Source of the DNA: Pseudomonas sp. VD-NE ins
GTDB lineage: Bacteria > Pseudomonadota > Gammaproteobacteria > Pseudomonadales > Pseudomonadaceae
Reading direction: 5' to 3'
Assembly: GCF_031882575.1 (NCBI RefSeq)
Contig: NZ_CP134772.1
Location: 3,491,001 to 3,555,000 of the forward strand
DNA: 64,000 bases
Shown: positions 30,906 to 40,028 of the stretch, in pieces
Position numbering within the stretch: position 1 is the first letter of the stretch
How the letters are laid out: the number at the start of each line of letters is the position of its first letter
Made by a program: the position numbers and the translations under genes
The notes under the pieces: model-generated
Told to the model about the DNA's origin: nothing
The model's database searches: none
The model's input: only the letters and a program-made list of their open reading frames with translations

Positions 30906-31292
30906 ATGTTCATTCGCAACAAATCCGACGTTGAACAAACCCCGTACTTCGTCGAGTGGGGCGCCGGCACCAGCCATCGCTTGCTCACTGAACGCGATGC
31001 CATGGGTTTTACTTTGTGTCACACCGTGGTGCGTGCCGGTACTGAATCACTGTTGCACTATCGCAATCATCTGGAGGCATGCTATTGCATTGCCGGGGAA
31101 GGCGAAGTCGAAGACATGCAGGGGAATGTCTTCCCGATTCGCCCCGGCGACGTTTATGTGCTTGACCAGCACGACCGTCATTACCTGCGCGGGGGCAAAG
31201 AGCAAGACCTGATCCTCGTCAGCGTATTCAACCCGCCCCTGCGCGGGGACGAGCGGCATAATCTCAACGACAGCCAAGGATCGGCGTACTGA
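30906..31292 (+). CDS. ectoine-synthase-like cupin (orphan)
   Basis: A 128-residue cupin closely patterned on EctC, the enzyme that closes the ectoine ring. [20 protein letters not shown] supplies Glu57, and [15 protein letters not shown] supplies Tyr84 and His92. These match the iron-ligand triad Glu57, Tyr85 and His93 reported for ectoine synthases, allowing one residue shift. No ectA, ectB or aspartokinase gene is nearby, so it either acts on imported precursor or, more likely here, catalyses an analogous cyclisation in this pathway. Confidence 0.8.
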   Translation: MFIRNKSDVEQTPYFVEWGAGTSHRLLTERDAMGFTLCHTVVRAGTESLLHYRNHLEACYCIAGEGEVEDMQGNVFPIRPGDVYVLDQHDRHYLRGGKEQDLILVSVFNPPLRGDERHNLNDSQGSAY

Positions 31293-31339
31293 AGCACGGC
31301 TGGCCATGCGGCCAGACCGCTAACAACAAGGAGCTTACT

Positions 31340-32551
31340 TTGCGCAAGGACTACCTGGCATTTTTCACCTCGCTGTTTCTGTCGCGGCTGGCGGATCAGA
31401 TCCTGCTGTTCATCGTGCCATTGGTGGTGTTCCAGACCACCAACAGTGCGTCCTGGGCAGGTTTGGCGTTTTTCGTCGAATCGCTGCCACGGTTTCTCGC
31501 GTTTCCGCTGTGCGGAGCCCTGTGCGACAAGTTTTCGCCGATCAGGATTCTGCACATCAGCCAGGTTTACCGAGCACTGCTCTGCCTGATCGCGGTGGCA
31601 ATGTTTGCCCTCTTCGGCGGTATCGCCTGGGTCGTCGTGCTGTCAGCGCTATGTGGCGTGCTGACCACCCAGGGCATCATGGCCCGCGAGGTGCTGATGC
31701 CACACATTTTCCAACACTACAGCTACACCAAGACCTTGTCCTATTCGCAGATCGCCGATCAGACCGGGCTGGTGCTCGGGCCGCTGGTGGCTGCACTGCT
31801 GTTGGAAATCTGGGCGTGGCATTGGGTGGTGCTGTGGGTCGCCGGGCTCTTCCTGCTGGCGGACCTGAGCATGCTGGTATGGCAACGCCTCAGCCGTATC
31901 ACCCTGGAAGTGTTCGAGCAGCATCAGGACATCTGGCTGCAACCGCTGCGTATCGCTTTCGGGCATATACGTGAACTGGCGGAGCTGAAAAAAATCATTC
32001 TGCTGGCCGTCGGGGTCAACCTGATCGTCGGCGTCACTCTGGCGACGTCAGCGGCGATGGTGATCGGCGAGTACAGCGCCGGCAAAGATGCGTATGCCGG
32101 ACTGCAGGCTGCCGGCGCGGTCACCACCATCGTGATTCTGTTCTTCCTCGCCCGGGTTGAAATTCCGCAGCGGTTACTGGGTGGGCTGGCTTACTCGATG
32201 ATCGCCGCTGGCGCCCTCATCAGTGCACTGAGTCCGAACCTGACTGGCTATGTGGTGGGTTTCCTGCTGATCGTCGGCTTCGACAAGATGTTCAACATCT
32301 ACATGCGCAGCATCCGTCAGCGGGTGATTCCGGCCAAGGACTTCGGTAAGACCGTGGGCGTGATCACCTTGCTCAATAATCTCTCGCAACCTTTGGCGGG
32401 GTTGCTGGTGGCGCTGCTGGCCTCAAGCGTGGGTACGCAAGGAGTGATCCTGATTCTGGCCGTGCTGACTATGCTGTTGGGCGCCGCAGCGGTATGGTGG
32501 TTTGCCGTCAGCAGAGGAACCCTGAATGCCGAAGAAACCACCGGCCCCTAA
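31340..32551 (+). CDS. MFS exporter
   Basis: A 403-residue major facilitator with about twelve membrane helices. It starts at TTG (MRKDYLAFFT) eight bases after AAGGAG. The N-terminus (FFTSLFLSRLADQILLFIVPLVVFQTT) and the inter-helix motif LCDKFSPIRIL are typical of drug/metabolite exporters. As the last large gene of the operon it is the obvious export pump or self-resistance factor for the product. Confidence 0.8.
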   Translation: MRKDYLAFFTSLFLSRLADQILLFIVPLVVFQTTNSASWAGLAFFVESLPRFLAFPLCGALCDKFSPIRILHISQVYRALLCLIAVAMFALFGGIAWVVVLSALCGVLTTQGIMAREVLMPHIFQHYSYTKTLSYSQIADQTGLVLGPLVAALLLEIWAWHWVVLWVAGLFLLADLSMLVWQRLSRITLEVFEQHQDIWLQPLRIAFGHIRELAELKKIILLAVGVNLIVGVTLATSAAMVIGEYSAGKDAYAGLQAAGAVTTIVILFFLARVEIPQRLLGGLAYSMIAAGALISALSPNLTGYVVGFLLIVGFDKMFNIYMRSIRQRVIPAKDFGKTVGVITLLNNLSQPLAGLLVALLASSVGTQGVILILAVLTMLLGAAAVWWFAVSRGTLNAEETTGP

Positions 32552-32735
32552 ACAGCACGCAAACGCCGCAGACATCGAGCGCTCGATTCAAGCCCTGAAC
32601 AAAATGGCCGAGCGCTTGTGGGGCGAAGGCCGGGAAGCCGAGGCCAAAGCGCTGCTCGATGCCCTCGACGCGTTGAACCGGGCGCTCGATCGAATCAGGA
32701 TTGGAGAAAGTCGCCGAGCGGCGACGCTCCATTGA
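32526..32735 (+). CDS. small helical protein, 69 aa
   Basis: A 69-residue basic-to-acidic helical protein (DIERSIQALNKMAERLWGEGREAEAKALLDALDALNRALDR). Its ATG lies 26 bases inside the exporter gene, in another frame. Coupling to the operon suggests a role in it, but no family is known. It could also be a helper of the pump. Confidence 0.55.
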   Translation: MPKKPPAPKQHANAADIERSIQALNKMAERLWGEGREAEAKALLDALDALNRALDRIRIGESRRAATLH

Positions 32736-32744
32736 GGCGTGGGC

Positions 32745-33158
32745 CTAAGGTTTCAGAATCAGCACCGGCTCACCCTTCTTCACAATATAGGTCGCCAACT
32801 CCGAACCCTTGTCCGCACCCACGTTTTTGGCGATATGCGCCACACCTTGCGGAATGAACAACGAATCCCCCGCTTTCAGTGTCACCGGCGCCCGACCCTC
32901 CAGTTGATATTCGAACGTGCCGCTGATCACGTACGCGACCTCAACACCGGGGTGCGCGTGTCTTGGCGAAGTCACGCCCGGTTCGAAATCGACGCGTGCC
33001 TGGATCACTTCTCGCTCGGCGGCCCCGAGATCCTGGCGAACCAGGTCCGTGCGGCTCAAGCCTTGTTGCCAGCTCTTGGCCGGTGCGTCAGCCGCATGGG
33101 CGATACCGATCATTGAAACGAGTATCGCGGCGCTGGCCAGTAACAGTGGACGATGCAT
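32745..33158 (-). CDS. secreted cupin-domain protein
   Basis: A 137-residue protein with a signal peptide (MHRPLLLASAAILVSMIGIAHAAD, cleavage after AHA). The mature part is a single cupin: PRHAHPGVEVAYVISGTFEYQLEGRAPVTLKAGDSLFIPQGVAHIAKN, with His, His, Glu and a late His as probable metal ligands. Periplasmic cupins of this sort are common in Pseudomonas and are of uncertain substrate. It is transcribed towards the biosynthetic operon, tail to tail. Confidence 0.75.
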   Translation of the reverse strand: MHRPLLLASAAILVSMIGIAHAADAPAKSWQQGLSRTDLVRQDLGAAEREVIQARVDFEPGVTSPRHAHPGVEVAYVISGTFEYQLEGRAPVTLKAGDSLFIPQGVAHIAKNVGADKGSELATYIVKKGEPVLILKP

Positions 33159-33280
33159 GGTGGAGCCCTCTCAAACGTAGTGGTGGGTGACCTCTACTGT
33201 GGGAGTCGCCTGTATCGTTGATGTGTCGTAAACCCTGACTTTATTGTGCGCATGTGTCTGCGCGACAGCTTGATACACGC

Positions 33281-34198
33281 TTATACAAAGGTGTCTGCGC
33301 CCGCCAGCAACGCCAGCAGCCATGTCCTGAATGCCACGATTTTTTTCGATTCCGCCGTTTCACGGGGCGTCACCAGATAGAAGCCCAGTTCATCTTTCAA
33401 GCGCAGACCAAAGGGTGCGACCAAGCGCCCGGCCCGCAAATCGTCCTCGACATAGGTCGAACGGCCAATGCACACGCCCTGTCCGCAAACAGCAGCCTGT
33501 ACCGCCATCATCGCCAGGTCGAAGGTCATGCGCGGACCTTCTGCGAGTTGTGGCGGTTGGCCCGCTGCGCGTAGCCAAGCGCTCCAGTCACCGGCCGTCA
33601 CACCGCTGACTTGCAGTAACGTGTGATTGGCCAGATCCGCCGGCGCGCACAACGTCTTCGCCAGTGCAGGACTGCACACCGGAAAGACCTCATCCGACAT
33701 CAAAAAATCGGCACGCAGCCCTTTCCAGTCACCACGTCCGTAACGAATCGCCGCATCAATCGCGCGCTTGCGAAAGTCGACCAGCTCAGTGGCCGCACTG
33801 ATTCGCACATCGATGGCGGGGAACGCCTGCTGGAAAGATGGCAACCGCGGCAATAGCCACTTCGACGCAACGGACACCAGAGTGCTGATCGTCAGCACGC
33901 TTTTATCGCGAGACTCCAGCAACTGTTCAGTGGAAAAACGCAGCGCTTGAAACGCTGCACGCACCCCCGGCAAGTAGGCCTGCCCGTCTTCACTCAGCGC
34001 CAAACCACCGTTGAGCCGCAGAAAAAGAGGCACACCCAGTTCGGCTTCGAGTCGGCGAATCTGATGACTGACAGCGGTTTGGGTGACGTTGAGTTCCTCG
34101 GCAGCCTTGGTAAAACTCATGTATCGGCAGACCGCTTCAAAGGCACGCAATCCATTAAGCGAAGGAAGTCGGACGGACATGGGATGATGATTGCTCAT
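33281..34198 (-). CDS. LysR-family regulator, GcvA-like
   Basis: A 305-residue LysR-type regulator. The HTH is SLNGLRAFEAVCRYMSFTKAAEELNVTQTAVSHQIRRLEAELGVPLFLR, a GcvA-type pattern, followed by the effector domain. An alternative start six codons in (MSVRLPSLNG) is closer to the family norm. Its gene points away from the glutathione transferase at 34290, so it probably controls that divergent gene. Confidence 0.85.
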   Translation of the reverse strand: MSNHHPMSVRLPSLNGLRAFEAVCRYMSFTKAAEELNVTQTAVSHQIRRLEAELGVPLFLRLNGGLALSEDGQAYLPGVRAAFQALRFSTEQLLESRDKSVLTISTLVSVASKWLLPRLPSFQQAFPAIDVRISAATELVDFRKRAIDAAIRYGRGDWKGLRADFLMSDEVFPVCSPALAKTLCAPADLANHTLLQVSGVTAGDWSAWLRAAGQPPQLAEGPRMTFDLAMMAVQAAVCGQGVCIGRSTYVEDDLRAGRLVAPFGLRLKDELGFYLVTPRETAESKKIVAFRTWLLALLAGADTFV

Positions 34199-34289
34199 GA
34201 GATTTTGTCATACGCTAACACCCGAAATGACCTTTGCGAAAGCCACCACGGCAATGGAATCTGGCGCCTTCTCTCAGCAAGGAAAAGCC

Positions 34290-34898
34290 ATGAAACTGTA
34301 TTTCGCTCCCATGACCTGTTCGCTGTCTCCGCACATTGTGCTGCGGGAACTGGGTTTGCCGTTTGAACTGGTTCGCGTCAATAACCAGAGCAAACGCACC
34401 GCCGACGGCCGCGACTTCCGTGAGATCAATCCGAAGGGCTACGTTGCCGCGCTGGTTCTGGATAACGGTGAGGTGCTGACGGAAGGGCCAGCGATCCTGC
34501 AGTTTTTGGTCGATCAGGTGCCGGGCAACACGCTAGCGCCAGCAAATGGCACGTGGGAGCGAGCGCGTCTGCAGGAACACCTGAACTTCATCGCCACCGA
34601 AATGCACGGTGGCAGCGCTCCGCTATTCAACGCCGATATTCCCGAGCCAATCAAAGACATCTTTCGCGGCAAGCTGTACCAGCGGCTGGATTTTCTGGAC
34701 GCCCATCTCACCAGTGACTACCTGCTGCACACGTTCAGCGTGGCCGACGCGTACCTGTTCAGCGTCCTCAAGTGGCTGCCAATCTTCAACATCGATATCA
34801 AGGCGTGGCCAAGCCTGGCGGCGTTCATGGACCGCATGGAGCAACGCCCCGGCGTGCAGGCGGCGATTGCCGCAGAAGCGGCCACGGCTCCGATCTGA
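34290..34898 (+). CDS. gstA: glutathione S-transferase
   Basis: A 202-residue GST from MKLYFAPMTCSLSPHIVLRELGLPFELV, a beta-class N-terminus with the catalytic Cys10 region; AAGGAA precedes the ATG. The C-terminal helical domain ends SVADAYLFSVLKWLPIF, the family's usual N-capping motif. It should conjugate or reduce electrophiles with glutathione and is likely regulated by the divergent LysR protein. Confidence 0.85.
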   Translation: MKLYFAPMTCSLSPHIVLRELGLPFELVRVNNQSKRTADGRDFREINPKGYVAALVLDNGEVLTEGPAILQFLVDQVPGNTLAPANGTWERARLQEHLNFIATEMHGGSAPLFNADIPEPIKDIFRGKLYQRLDFLDAHLTSDYLLHTFSVADAYLFSVLKWLPIFNIDIKAWPSLAAFMDRMEQRPGVQAAIAAEAATAPI

Positions 34899-34923
34899 AA
34901 TAGCCCGGGACGGCAATCGAGAC

Positions 34924-36402
34924 TCAACTGAACCACGGTGTCAGGTACTTATCGAACGCCTGCCAGTGTTCGGGTTGCAGCTTGTCCTCTTCCACCACAG
35001 ACTCGGATTTTGCCTTCATCTCGTCGTAGATTTGCTTCAAGAGGAGGTACATCGCCGAATCCTGCATTTTCACGGCGTCCCACTGATTGAGAAAACCCTT
35101 GTGGGTGCTCAAGTACTTCCAGTCGAGGGCAACGCCATTGGCCGGGATGTTGCCTGGAGGCGTGTCGACCGAACGGTAAAGTTGGCAGTCAGTGATGCGC
35201 GCCATGCAGGCGCCTTTGAATCCCGCATAAGCGACGGCTTTGTTGGTATAGGCAGGATTGTCGCCGTCGTACTTGACTTCAAACTGAAAGGGAAACGCCG
35301 GCTTGCCCTTGACCGTTTCTTCGAAATTGCCAGTGAGTGCACCGACTTTGGCCAGGGGATTGCGCAAGCGCAATGCCTCGCAATAGAGGAACAGCCCTTT
35401 GTCCTCCTTGGAGGCAATGAAGTATCTGGAGAAATTGGGCTTCTCCGCCTCAGTCGTTGCGGGATTGATGATAGTCAGGATATTCAGCTCACCCTTGGGG
35501 CTGACCCCGCTGATAAACGGGAACCGGGGCTGCAGACCTTTCGGCATCAGCTCCAGTAATCCGAGTTCGACAGGTTCACCGCGATACCAGAGATCTTTGG
35601 TCCGGTCGTCCGTCATGAAACACAGGCGATTGAGTTTTTTCGCGACATGCACACCGACCGCTCGGGCGCAGCCCATGCCAAAGCCGTCGTAACCGACGAC
35701 AGTGACGCCCATTTCCTTGATTTTGTCGTAGTTGCCAATCTCTTCGTTTGAAACAAGAAACACCACGTGCACCTGATTAACGAAGCGCGCCCACCAATAA
35801 TTGGGCAAATCACCGGCAACCATTTTCTGCCATCTACCGTCCTTGCCACCTGACGGAATGATAATTGCCGGGTAGTCCGTGTGATCGTCATCCAACGCAG
35901 AGAGATCGGGTAACTGGAAAGAGCAGATCTGCTGGCGATGACCCTGCAGCAGGTCAAACAGCATCATGTTCTGAATCAGCCCGGCTTCGCAGACATGCGG
36001 GAGCATGCCACTGACGTCGGGATATTTGATGTTGGAGGTGCCTGAATAGTATTGGCTCCACGTCCGGTCCTGGAACCTGATGGACATGGGTTTGCACAGC
36101 GTGAGGGTAGCGTCGTTGCGCACCTTGATTTCGTCGTTGAGCGCTTTGATTTTCTCCAGATTCAGCGCCTGCAATTGTCTGACCTTGGTCGGCTGCAGGG
36201 AGCACGTCTGGACAGCCAGAGAAAACTGCTTCACCTGATCGTGCTCATGCACCCCCTCTGCCTTGGTGGCGGCTGCGACTTTTTTTTGCAGCATGACGAG
36301 TTTGGCCTGATGCGTTTTGTCAGTCGCGTCCTGCGCCAGCGCGAGGTAGTCATTCAAGGCATTTTCGACATCTGCCGCGAGGGTGTTATCGGCTCTTTCC
36401 AT
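34924..36402 (-). CDS. unassigned protein with glycosyltransferase-like core
   Basis: A 492-residue protein (507 if the upstream GTG at 36447 is used; I prefer the ATG directly after the GNAT stop). Residues 1-130 are helical. The middle carries YPAIIIPSGGKDGRWQK, VHVVFLVSNEEIGNYDKIKEMGVTVVGYDGFGMGCARAVGVHVAKKL and CFMTDDRTKDL. This resembles a GT-A nucleotide-sugar fold, with the IIPSGGR-like loop and a DD pair as metal site, seen in GREB1/TET-JBP-associated transferases. The C-terminal 200 residues are unrecognised. It may be a modifying enzyme or toxin paired with the acetyltransferase. Confidence 0.5.
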   Translation of the reverse strand: MERADNTLAADVENALNDYLALAQDATDKTHQAKLVMLQKKVAAATKAEGVHEHDQVKQFSLAVQTCSLQPTKVRQLQALNLEKIKALNDEIKVRNDATLTLCKPMSIRFQDRTWSQYYSGTSNIKYPDVSGMLPHVCEAGLIQNMMLFDLLQGHRQQICSFQLPDLSALDDDHTDYPAIIIPSGGKDGRWQKMVAGDLPNYWWARFVNQVHVVFLVSNEEIGNYDKIKEMGVTVVGYDGFGMGCARAVGVHVAKKLNRLCFMTDDRTKDLWYRGEPVELGLLELMPKGLQPRFPFISGVSPKGELNILTIINPATTEAEKPNFSRYFIASKEDKGLFLYCEALRLRNPLAKVGALTGNFEETVKGKPAFPFQFEVKYDGDNPAYTNKAVAYAGFKGACMARITDCQLYRSVDTPPGNIPANGVALDWKYLSTHKGFLNQWDAVKMQDSAMYLLLKQIYDEMKAKSESVVEEDKLQPEHWQAFDKYLTPWFS

Positions 36403-36406
36403 GTTG

Positions 36407-37213
36407 TCAGGCCATAAAGGTGAGGGAGTCGGTTTGACGGAATCCACATTTCGTGGCGACTTTGAACGACGGCGTGTTACCCGGCTCGATAGTCAGCGTC
36501 AGGGGTTCATTTACCAGCATCGCTTTGAGTTGCATAAGGGCCTGGCTGGCAATGCCCTGCCCCCAGACCGGCCGGGCAACCCAGTAGGAAACGCGAGTGA
36601 CGACATTTTCACGGGTCACGAAAAGCGCACCCACAAGGTTTTTTTGCGGGTCAACAATGGCATAACCGCTTTTGTTGGCAGACTCCCCGGATTGAATCAA
36701 TGCAGCCACGTCGCCGCGGTCTGTCAGCGGTTTCATTCGACCAAGCCGCCAGACGTCAGGATGCAGCGCGTGGCGCCAGTAGTCATCGACGTGATGCGCA
36801 GCCAGCGCCGTCAGTGACACCACTGCGACGTCCGGGTTTTTCTGGTAACGGCTGACGATCTCGAATTGGCTGGCGTTGTTCCAGTCTTCCGGCCTGGCCT
36901 CCAGGAAAAGCGCAGGAATCCGCGCCTCACTCGCGTGATTGGCGAATATCTCCTTGAACGCCGGGTATTCGTCGAAGTGCGGCCCGACAATAAAAGACAA
37001 GCGAACGAACGCCGCAACATCGTCGTGGGAATTGAGTTCGTGCCATTGCGATCGGGAAACCGCCGTGTGCAGGCGAAAATCGACTTCGGCAGTCGACAGT
37101 CCCGCTACGGCGTGGGGCGTGGTACTCCGCAGATCGGCGAGGACCGCCAGCGCGATCTGCTGACGGCTGTCCTGTTCAAGCGCCGATAGTTGGCTTGGGC
37201 GAATCGCGAGCAT
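36407..37213 (-). CDS. GNAT acetyltransferase with helical N-terminal domain
   Basis: A 268-residue protein. Residues 1-115 (MLAIRPSQLSALEQDSRQQIALAVLADL...FVRLSFIVGPHFDEYPAFKEIFAN) form a helical domain like those of proteins encoded beside VgrG/DUF4123 genes in pseudomonads. Residues 150-268 are a GNAT domain with VSYWVARPVWGQGIASQAL (acetyl-CoA loop) and EPGNTPSFKVATKCGFRQT. It lies four bases before the glycosyltransferase-like gene. A modification pair or an orphan type VI secretion cargo/adaptor unit are both possible; no vgrG is in the window. Confidence 0.65.
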   Translation of the reverse strand: MLAIRPSQLSALEQDSRQQIALAVLADLRSTTPHAVAGLSTAEVDFRLHTAVSRSQWHELNSHDDVAAFVRLSFIVGPHFDEYPAFKEIFANHASEARIPALFLEARPEDWNNASQFEIVSRYQKNPDVAVVSLTALAAHHVDDYWRHALHPDVWRLGRMKPLTDRGDVAALIQSGESANKSGYAIVDPQKNLVGALFVTRENVVTRVSYWVARPVWGQGIASQALMQLKAMLVNEPLTLTIEPGNTPSFKVATKCGFRQTDSLTFMA

Positions 37214-37333
37214 TGTGGTTCTGCCTCGTTTGCCAATAACGCGCAGGAGTATGGTGCCAATTGGCCAAACGGGCCATGTCGGCCCTGAATCTGTAAACTG
37301 GGGCGATCTTTACTCGCTCAAAAAGAGACAAGC

Positions 37334-37714
37334 ATGGCCAACCAAGACATCACCTTCACTCCCGATCCGGACGCAGACTCCATTTCGTCGGACGTCACCG
37401 CGTTCAACGGGATCATGGTTTCCACCCAGATTCCAACCCGCGCCGATGGCAGTCTGGAACTGGGCGATATCACCCTGCAAAGCGAGTGCACGCTGCAAGC
37501 GCTGAAAGTTGCGCTGGAGCGCGCCGGCAGCTCGATGGATCGGGTCATGCACCTGACCATCTACCTGACCGACATGGCGGATCGCGCGGCATTCAACGAA
37601 GTTTACAAACGCTACTTCGCCAAGCCATGGCCGGTGCGTGCAGCGGTGGGTGTGGCCTCGCTGGCGGTTGAAGGCATGCGCGTGGAAGTCACCGCGATGG
37701 CCGCCAAGGCCTGA
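37334..37714 (+). CDS. RidA-family protein
   Basis: A 126-residue YjgF/YER057c/UK114-type protein, usual for a Rid-family enamine/imine deaminase. Visible features include IMVSTQIPTRADGSLELGDI, QALKVALERAGSSMDRVMHLTIYLTDMADRAAFNEVYKRYF and a late AVGVASLAVEGMRVEVTAMAA. The Arg at the active-site position of true RidA (R105 in E. coli) is not obvious in this copy, so it may be a non-deaminating member. Confidence 0.8.
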   Translation: MANQDITFTPDPDADSISSDVTAFNGIMVSTQIPTRADGSLELGDITLQSECTLQALKVALERAGSSMDRVMHLTIYLTDMADRAAFNEVYKRYFAKPWPVRAAVGVASLAVEGMRVEVTAMAAKA

Positions 37715-37728
37715 CTTCACACCGCCAA

Positions 37729-37826
37729 CCCCTGTGGGAGCGAGCCTGCTCGCGAAGGCTTCCGTTCCGCCGACATTGATGCTGAATGTGCTGGCCCCTT
37801 CGCGAGCAGGCTCGCTCCCACCGGGG
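37729..37826. repeat. REPIN (paired REP sequences)
   Basis: Two inverted 24-base REP sequences, starting CCCCTGTGGGAGCGAGCC and ending in the complement, enclose a spacer of about 40 bases. It is a Pseudomonas extragenic palindrome of the kind mobilised by RAYT transposases, and lies between the RidA gene and rlhA. It may act as a transcription barrier. Confidence 0.9.
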
Positions 37827-37925
37827 TTGTGCAGTGTCAGCTGCCATCGGGCAGCACAGGCGTGCCGGGCGCGCGTTTCACGGGTAGAATGCGCGCCTAA
37901 CCGTGACAGCCTGACTAAAAAAACT

Positions 37926-39914
37926 ATGTCCTTGCCCAAGCATCATCTGGAATTGCTCAGCCCTGCCCGCGATGTCGCCATCGCCCGTGAGGCGATCCTG
38001 CACGGCGCCGACGCCGTGTACATCGGCGGCCCGAGCTTCGGCGCGCGCCACAACGCCTGCAACGAAGTCGGCGAAATCGCTGAACTGGTGGAGTTCGCCC
38101 GCAAGTATCACGCGCGCATCTTCACCACCATCAACACCATCCTGCACGACAACGAACTGGAGCCGGCGCGCAAGCTGATCCATCAGTTGTACGACGCCGG
38201 TGTCGACGCGCTGATCGTTCAGGATCTGGGCGTGATGGAGCTGGACATTCCGCCGATCGAACTGCACGCCTCGACCCAGACCGACATTCGCACGCTGGAG
38301 CGGGCGAAGTTCCTCGATCAGGCCGGTTTCTCGCAACTGGTCTTGGCCCGCGAGCTGAACCTGCAGGAAATCCGCGCGATCGCCGACGAAACCGACGCCG
38401 CCATTGAATTCTTCATTCACGGCGCGTTGTGCGTGGCCTTCTCCGGCCAGTGCAATATTTCCCACGCGCAGACCGGGCGCAGCGCCAACCGTGGCGATTG
38501 CTCGCAGGCGTGCCGTTTGCCGTACACCCTCAAAGATGAAAAGGGTGGCGTGATCGCCTACGAAAAACACCTGCTGTCGATGAAAGACAACAACCAGAGC
38601 GCCAACATCCGCGCGCTGGTTGAAGCCGGTGTGCGCTCGTTCAAGATCGAAGGTCGTTACAAGGACATGGGCTATGTGAAAAACATCACCGCCTATTACC
38701 GCCAGCGCCTCGACGACGTACTGGAAGACCGCCCGGACCTGGCCCGCGCCTCCAGCGGCCGCACCGCGCACTTCTTCCTGCCTGACCCGGAAAAGACTTT
38801 CCACCGCGGCAGCACCGACTACTTCGTCACCGATCGCAAGATCGACATCGGCGCCTTCGACTCGCCGACCTTCACCGGTTTGCCAGTCGGTATCGTCGAG
38901 AAAGTCGCCAAGCGTGACATGCAGGTCGTGACCCACGAGCCGCTGTCCAACGGCGATGGCTTGAACGTACTGGTGAAGCGCGAAGTGGTCGGTTTCCGCG
39001 CCAATATCGCTGAAGCCAAAGGCGAGTTCGAAGAAGACGGCGAAAAGCGCTACCGCTATCGCGTCGAGCCGAACGAAATACCCGAAGGCCTGTTCAAGCT
39101 GCGTCCGAACCACCCGCTCAATCGCAACCTCGATCACAACTGGCAACAGGCGCTGCAAAAGACCTCGTCCGAGCGTCGCGTGGCTCTCAGCTGGGTCGCT
39201 CGTCTGCGTGAAGAACAGCTGGAAGTGACCGCCACCAGTGAAGAAGGCATCAGCGCCAGCGTCACCCTCAACGGTCCGTTCGGTGTGGCCAACAAGCCTG
39301 AGCAAGCGCTGGAGCAATTGCGTGATCTGCTCGGCCAGCTCGGCACCACGCAGTACCACGCGACCGATATCAAACTGGATGCGCCACAGGCGTTCTTCAT
39401 CCCGAACTCGCAGCTCAAGTCCCTGCGCCGTGAAGTGATCGAAGCGCTGACCGCCGCCCGTGTCGCTGCGCACCCGCGTGGCGGCCGTAAAGCCGAAACC
39501 AGCCCGCCGCCGGTGTATCCGGATTCCCACCTGACCTTCCTCGCCAACGTCTACAACCAGAAGGCGCGCGACTTCTACCACCGTCACGGCGTGAAGCTGA
39601 TCGACGCTGCGTACGAGGCTCACGAAGAGCCGGGCGAAGTGCCGGTGATGATCACCAAACACTGCCTGCGTTTCTCCTTCAACCTGTGCCCGAAACAGGC
39701 GAAAGGCGTGACCGGCGTGCGCACCAAAGTTGCGCCGATGCAGTTGATCCACGGCGATGAAGTGCTGACGCTGAAGTTCGATTGCAAGCCGTGCGAAATG
39801 CACATCATCGGCAAGATGAAAGGCCACATCCTCAACCTGCCGCAACCGGGCAGCGTGGTCGGCCACATCAGCCCCGAAGATCTGATGAAAACCATTCCGC
39901 GCGCACCGCACTGA
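37926..39914 (+). CDS. rlhA: RlhA, 23S rRNA C2501 hydroxylation protein (U32 peptidase family)
   Basis: A 662-residue protein of the U32 family. N-terminal ELLSPARDVAIAREAILHGADAVYIGGPSFGARHNACNE is diagnostic. Cys-rich stretches GALCVAFSGQCNISHAQTGRSANRGDCSQACRLPY and a C-terminal CLRFSFNLCP...CKPCEMHIIG can hold iron-sulfur ligands. Length fits E. coli RlhA (YdcP), which with prephenate-derived precursor modifies C2501 of 23S rRNA; shorter U32 members (UbiU/UbiV, TrhP) differ. The start at 37926 is the ATG preceding SLPKHHLE. Confidence 0.85.
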   Translation: MSLPKHHLELLSPARDVAIAREAILHGADAVYIGGPSFGARHNACNEVGEIAELVEFARKYHARIFTTINTILHDNELEPARKLIHQLYDAGVDALIVQDLGVMELDIPPIELHASTQTDIRTLERAKFLDQAGFSQLVLARELNLQEIRAIADETDAAIEFFIHGALCVAFSGQCNISHAQTGRSANRGDCSQACRLPYTLKDEKGGVIAYEKHLLSMKDNNQSANIRALVEAGVRSFKIEGRYKDMGYVKNITAYYRQRLDDVLEDRPDLARASSGRTAHFFLPDPEKTFHRGSTDYFVTDRKIDIGAFDSPTFTGLPVGIVEKVAKRDMQVVTHEPLSNGDGLNVLVKREVVGFRANIAEAKGEFEEDGEKRYRYRVEPNEIPEGLFKLRPNHPLNRNLDHNWQQALQKTSSERRVALSWVARLREEQLEVTATSEEGISASVTLNGPFGVANKPEQALEQLRDLLGQLGTTQYHATDIKLDAPQAFFIPNSQLKSLRREVIEALTAARVAAHPRGGRKAETSPPPVYPDSHLTFLANVYNQKARDFYHRHGVKLIDAAYEAHEEPGEVPVMITKHCLRFSFNLCPKQAKGVTGVRTKVAPMQLIHGDEVLTLKFDCKPCEMHIIGKMKGHILNLPQPGSVVGHISPEDLMKTIPRAPH

Positions 39915-39983
39915 GTGGACGGCGTGCGCGGTGCTTCGGCGCCGCGCACGCCTGCCCTGCTCCGCCGGGCTAAATCGCAGGCA

Positions 39984-40022
39984 TAAAAAAACGCCAACTT
40001 CTTGCGAAGTTGGCGTTTTTTT
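39984..40022. terminator. bidirectional terminator
   Basis: An 11-bp perfect stem (ACGCCAACTTC and complement) with A-run on one side and T-run on the other, between rlhA (plus) and tRNA-Gln (minus), serving both. Confidence 0.85.
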
Positions 40023-40028
40023 CGAATA

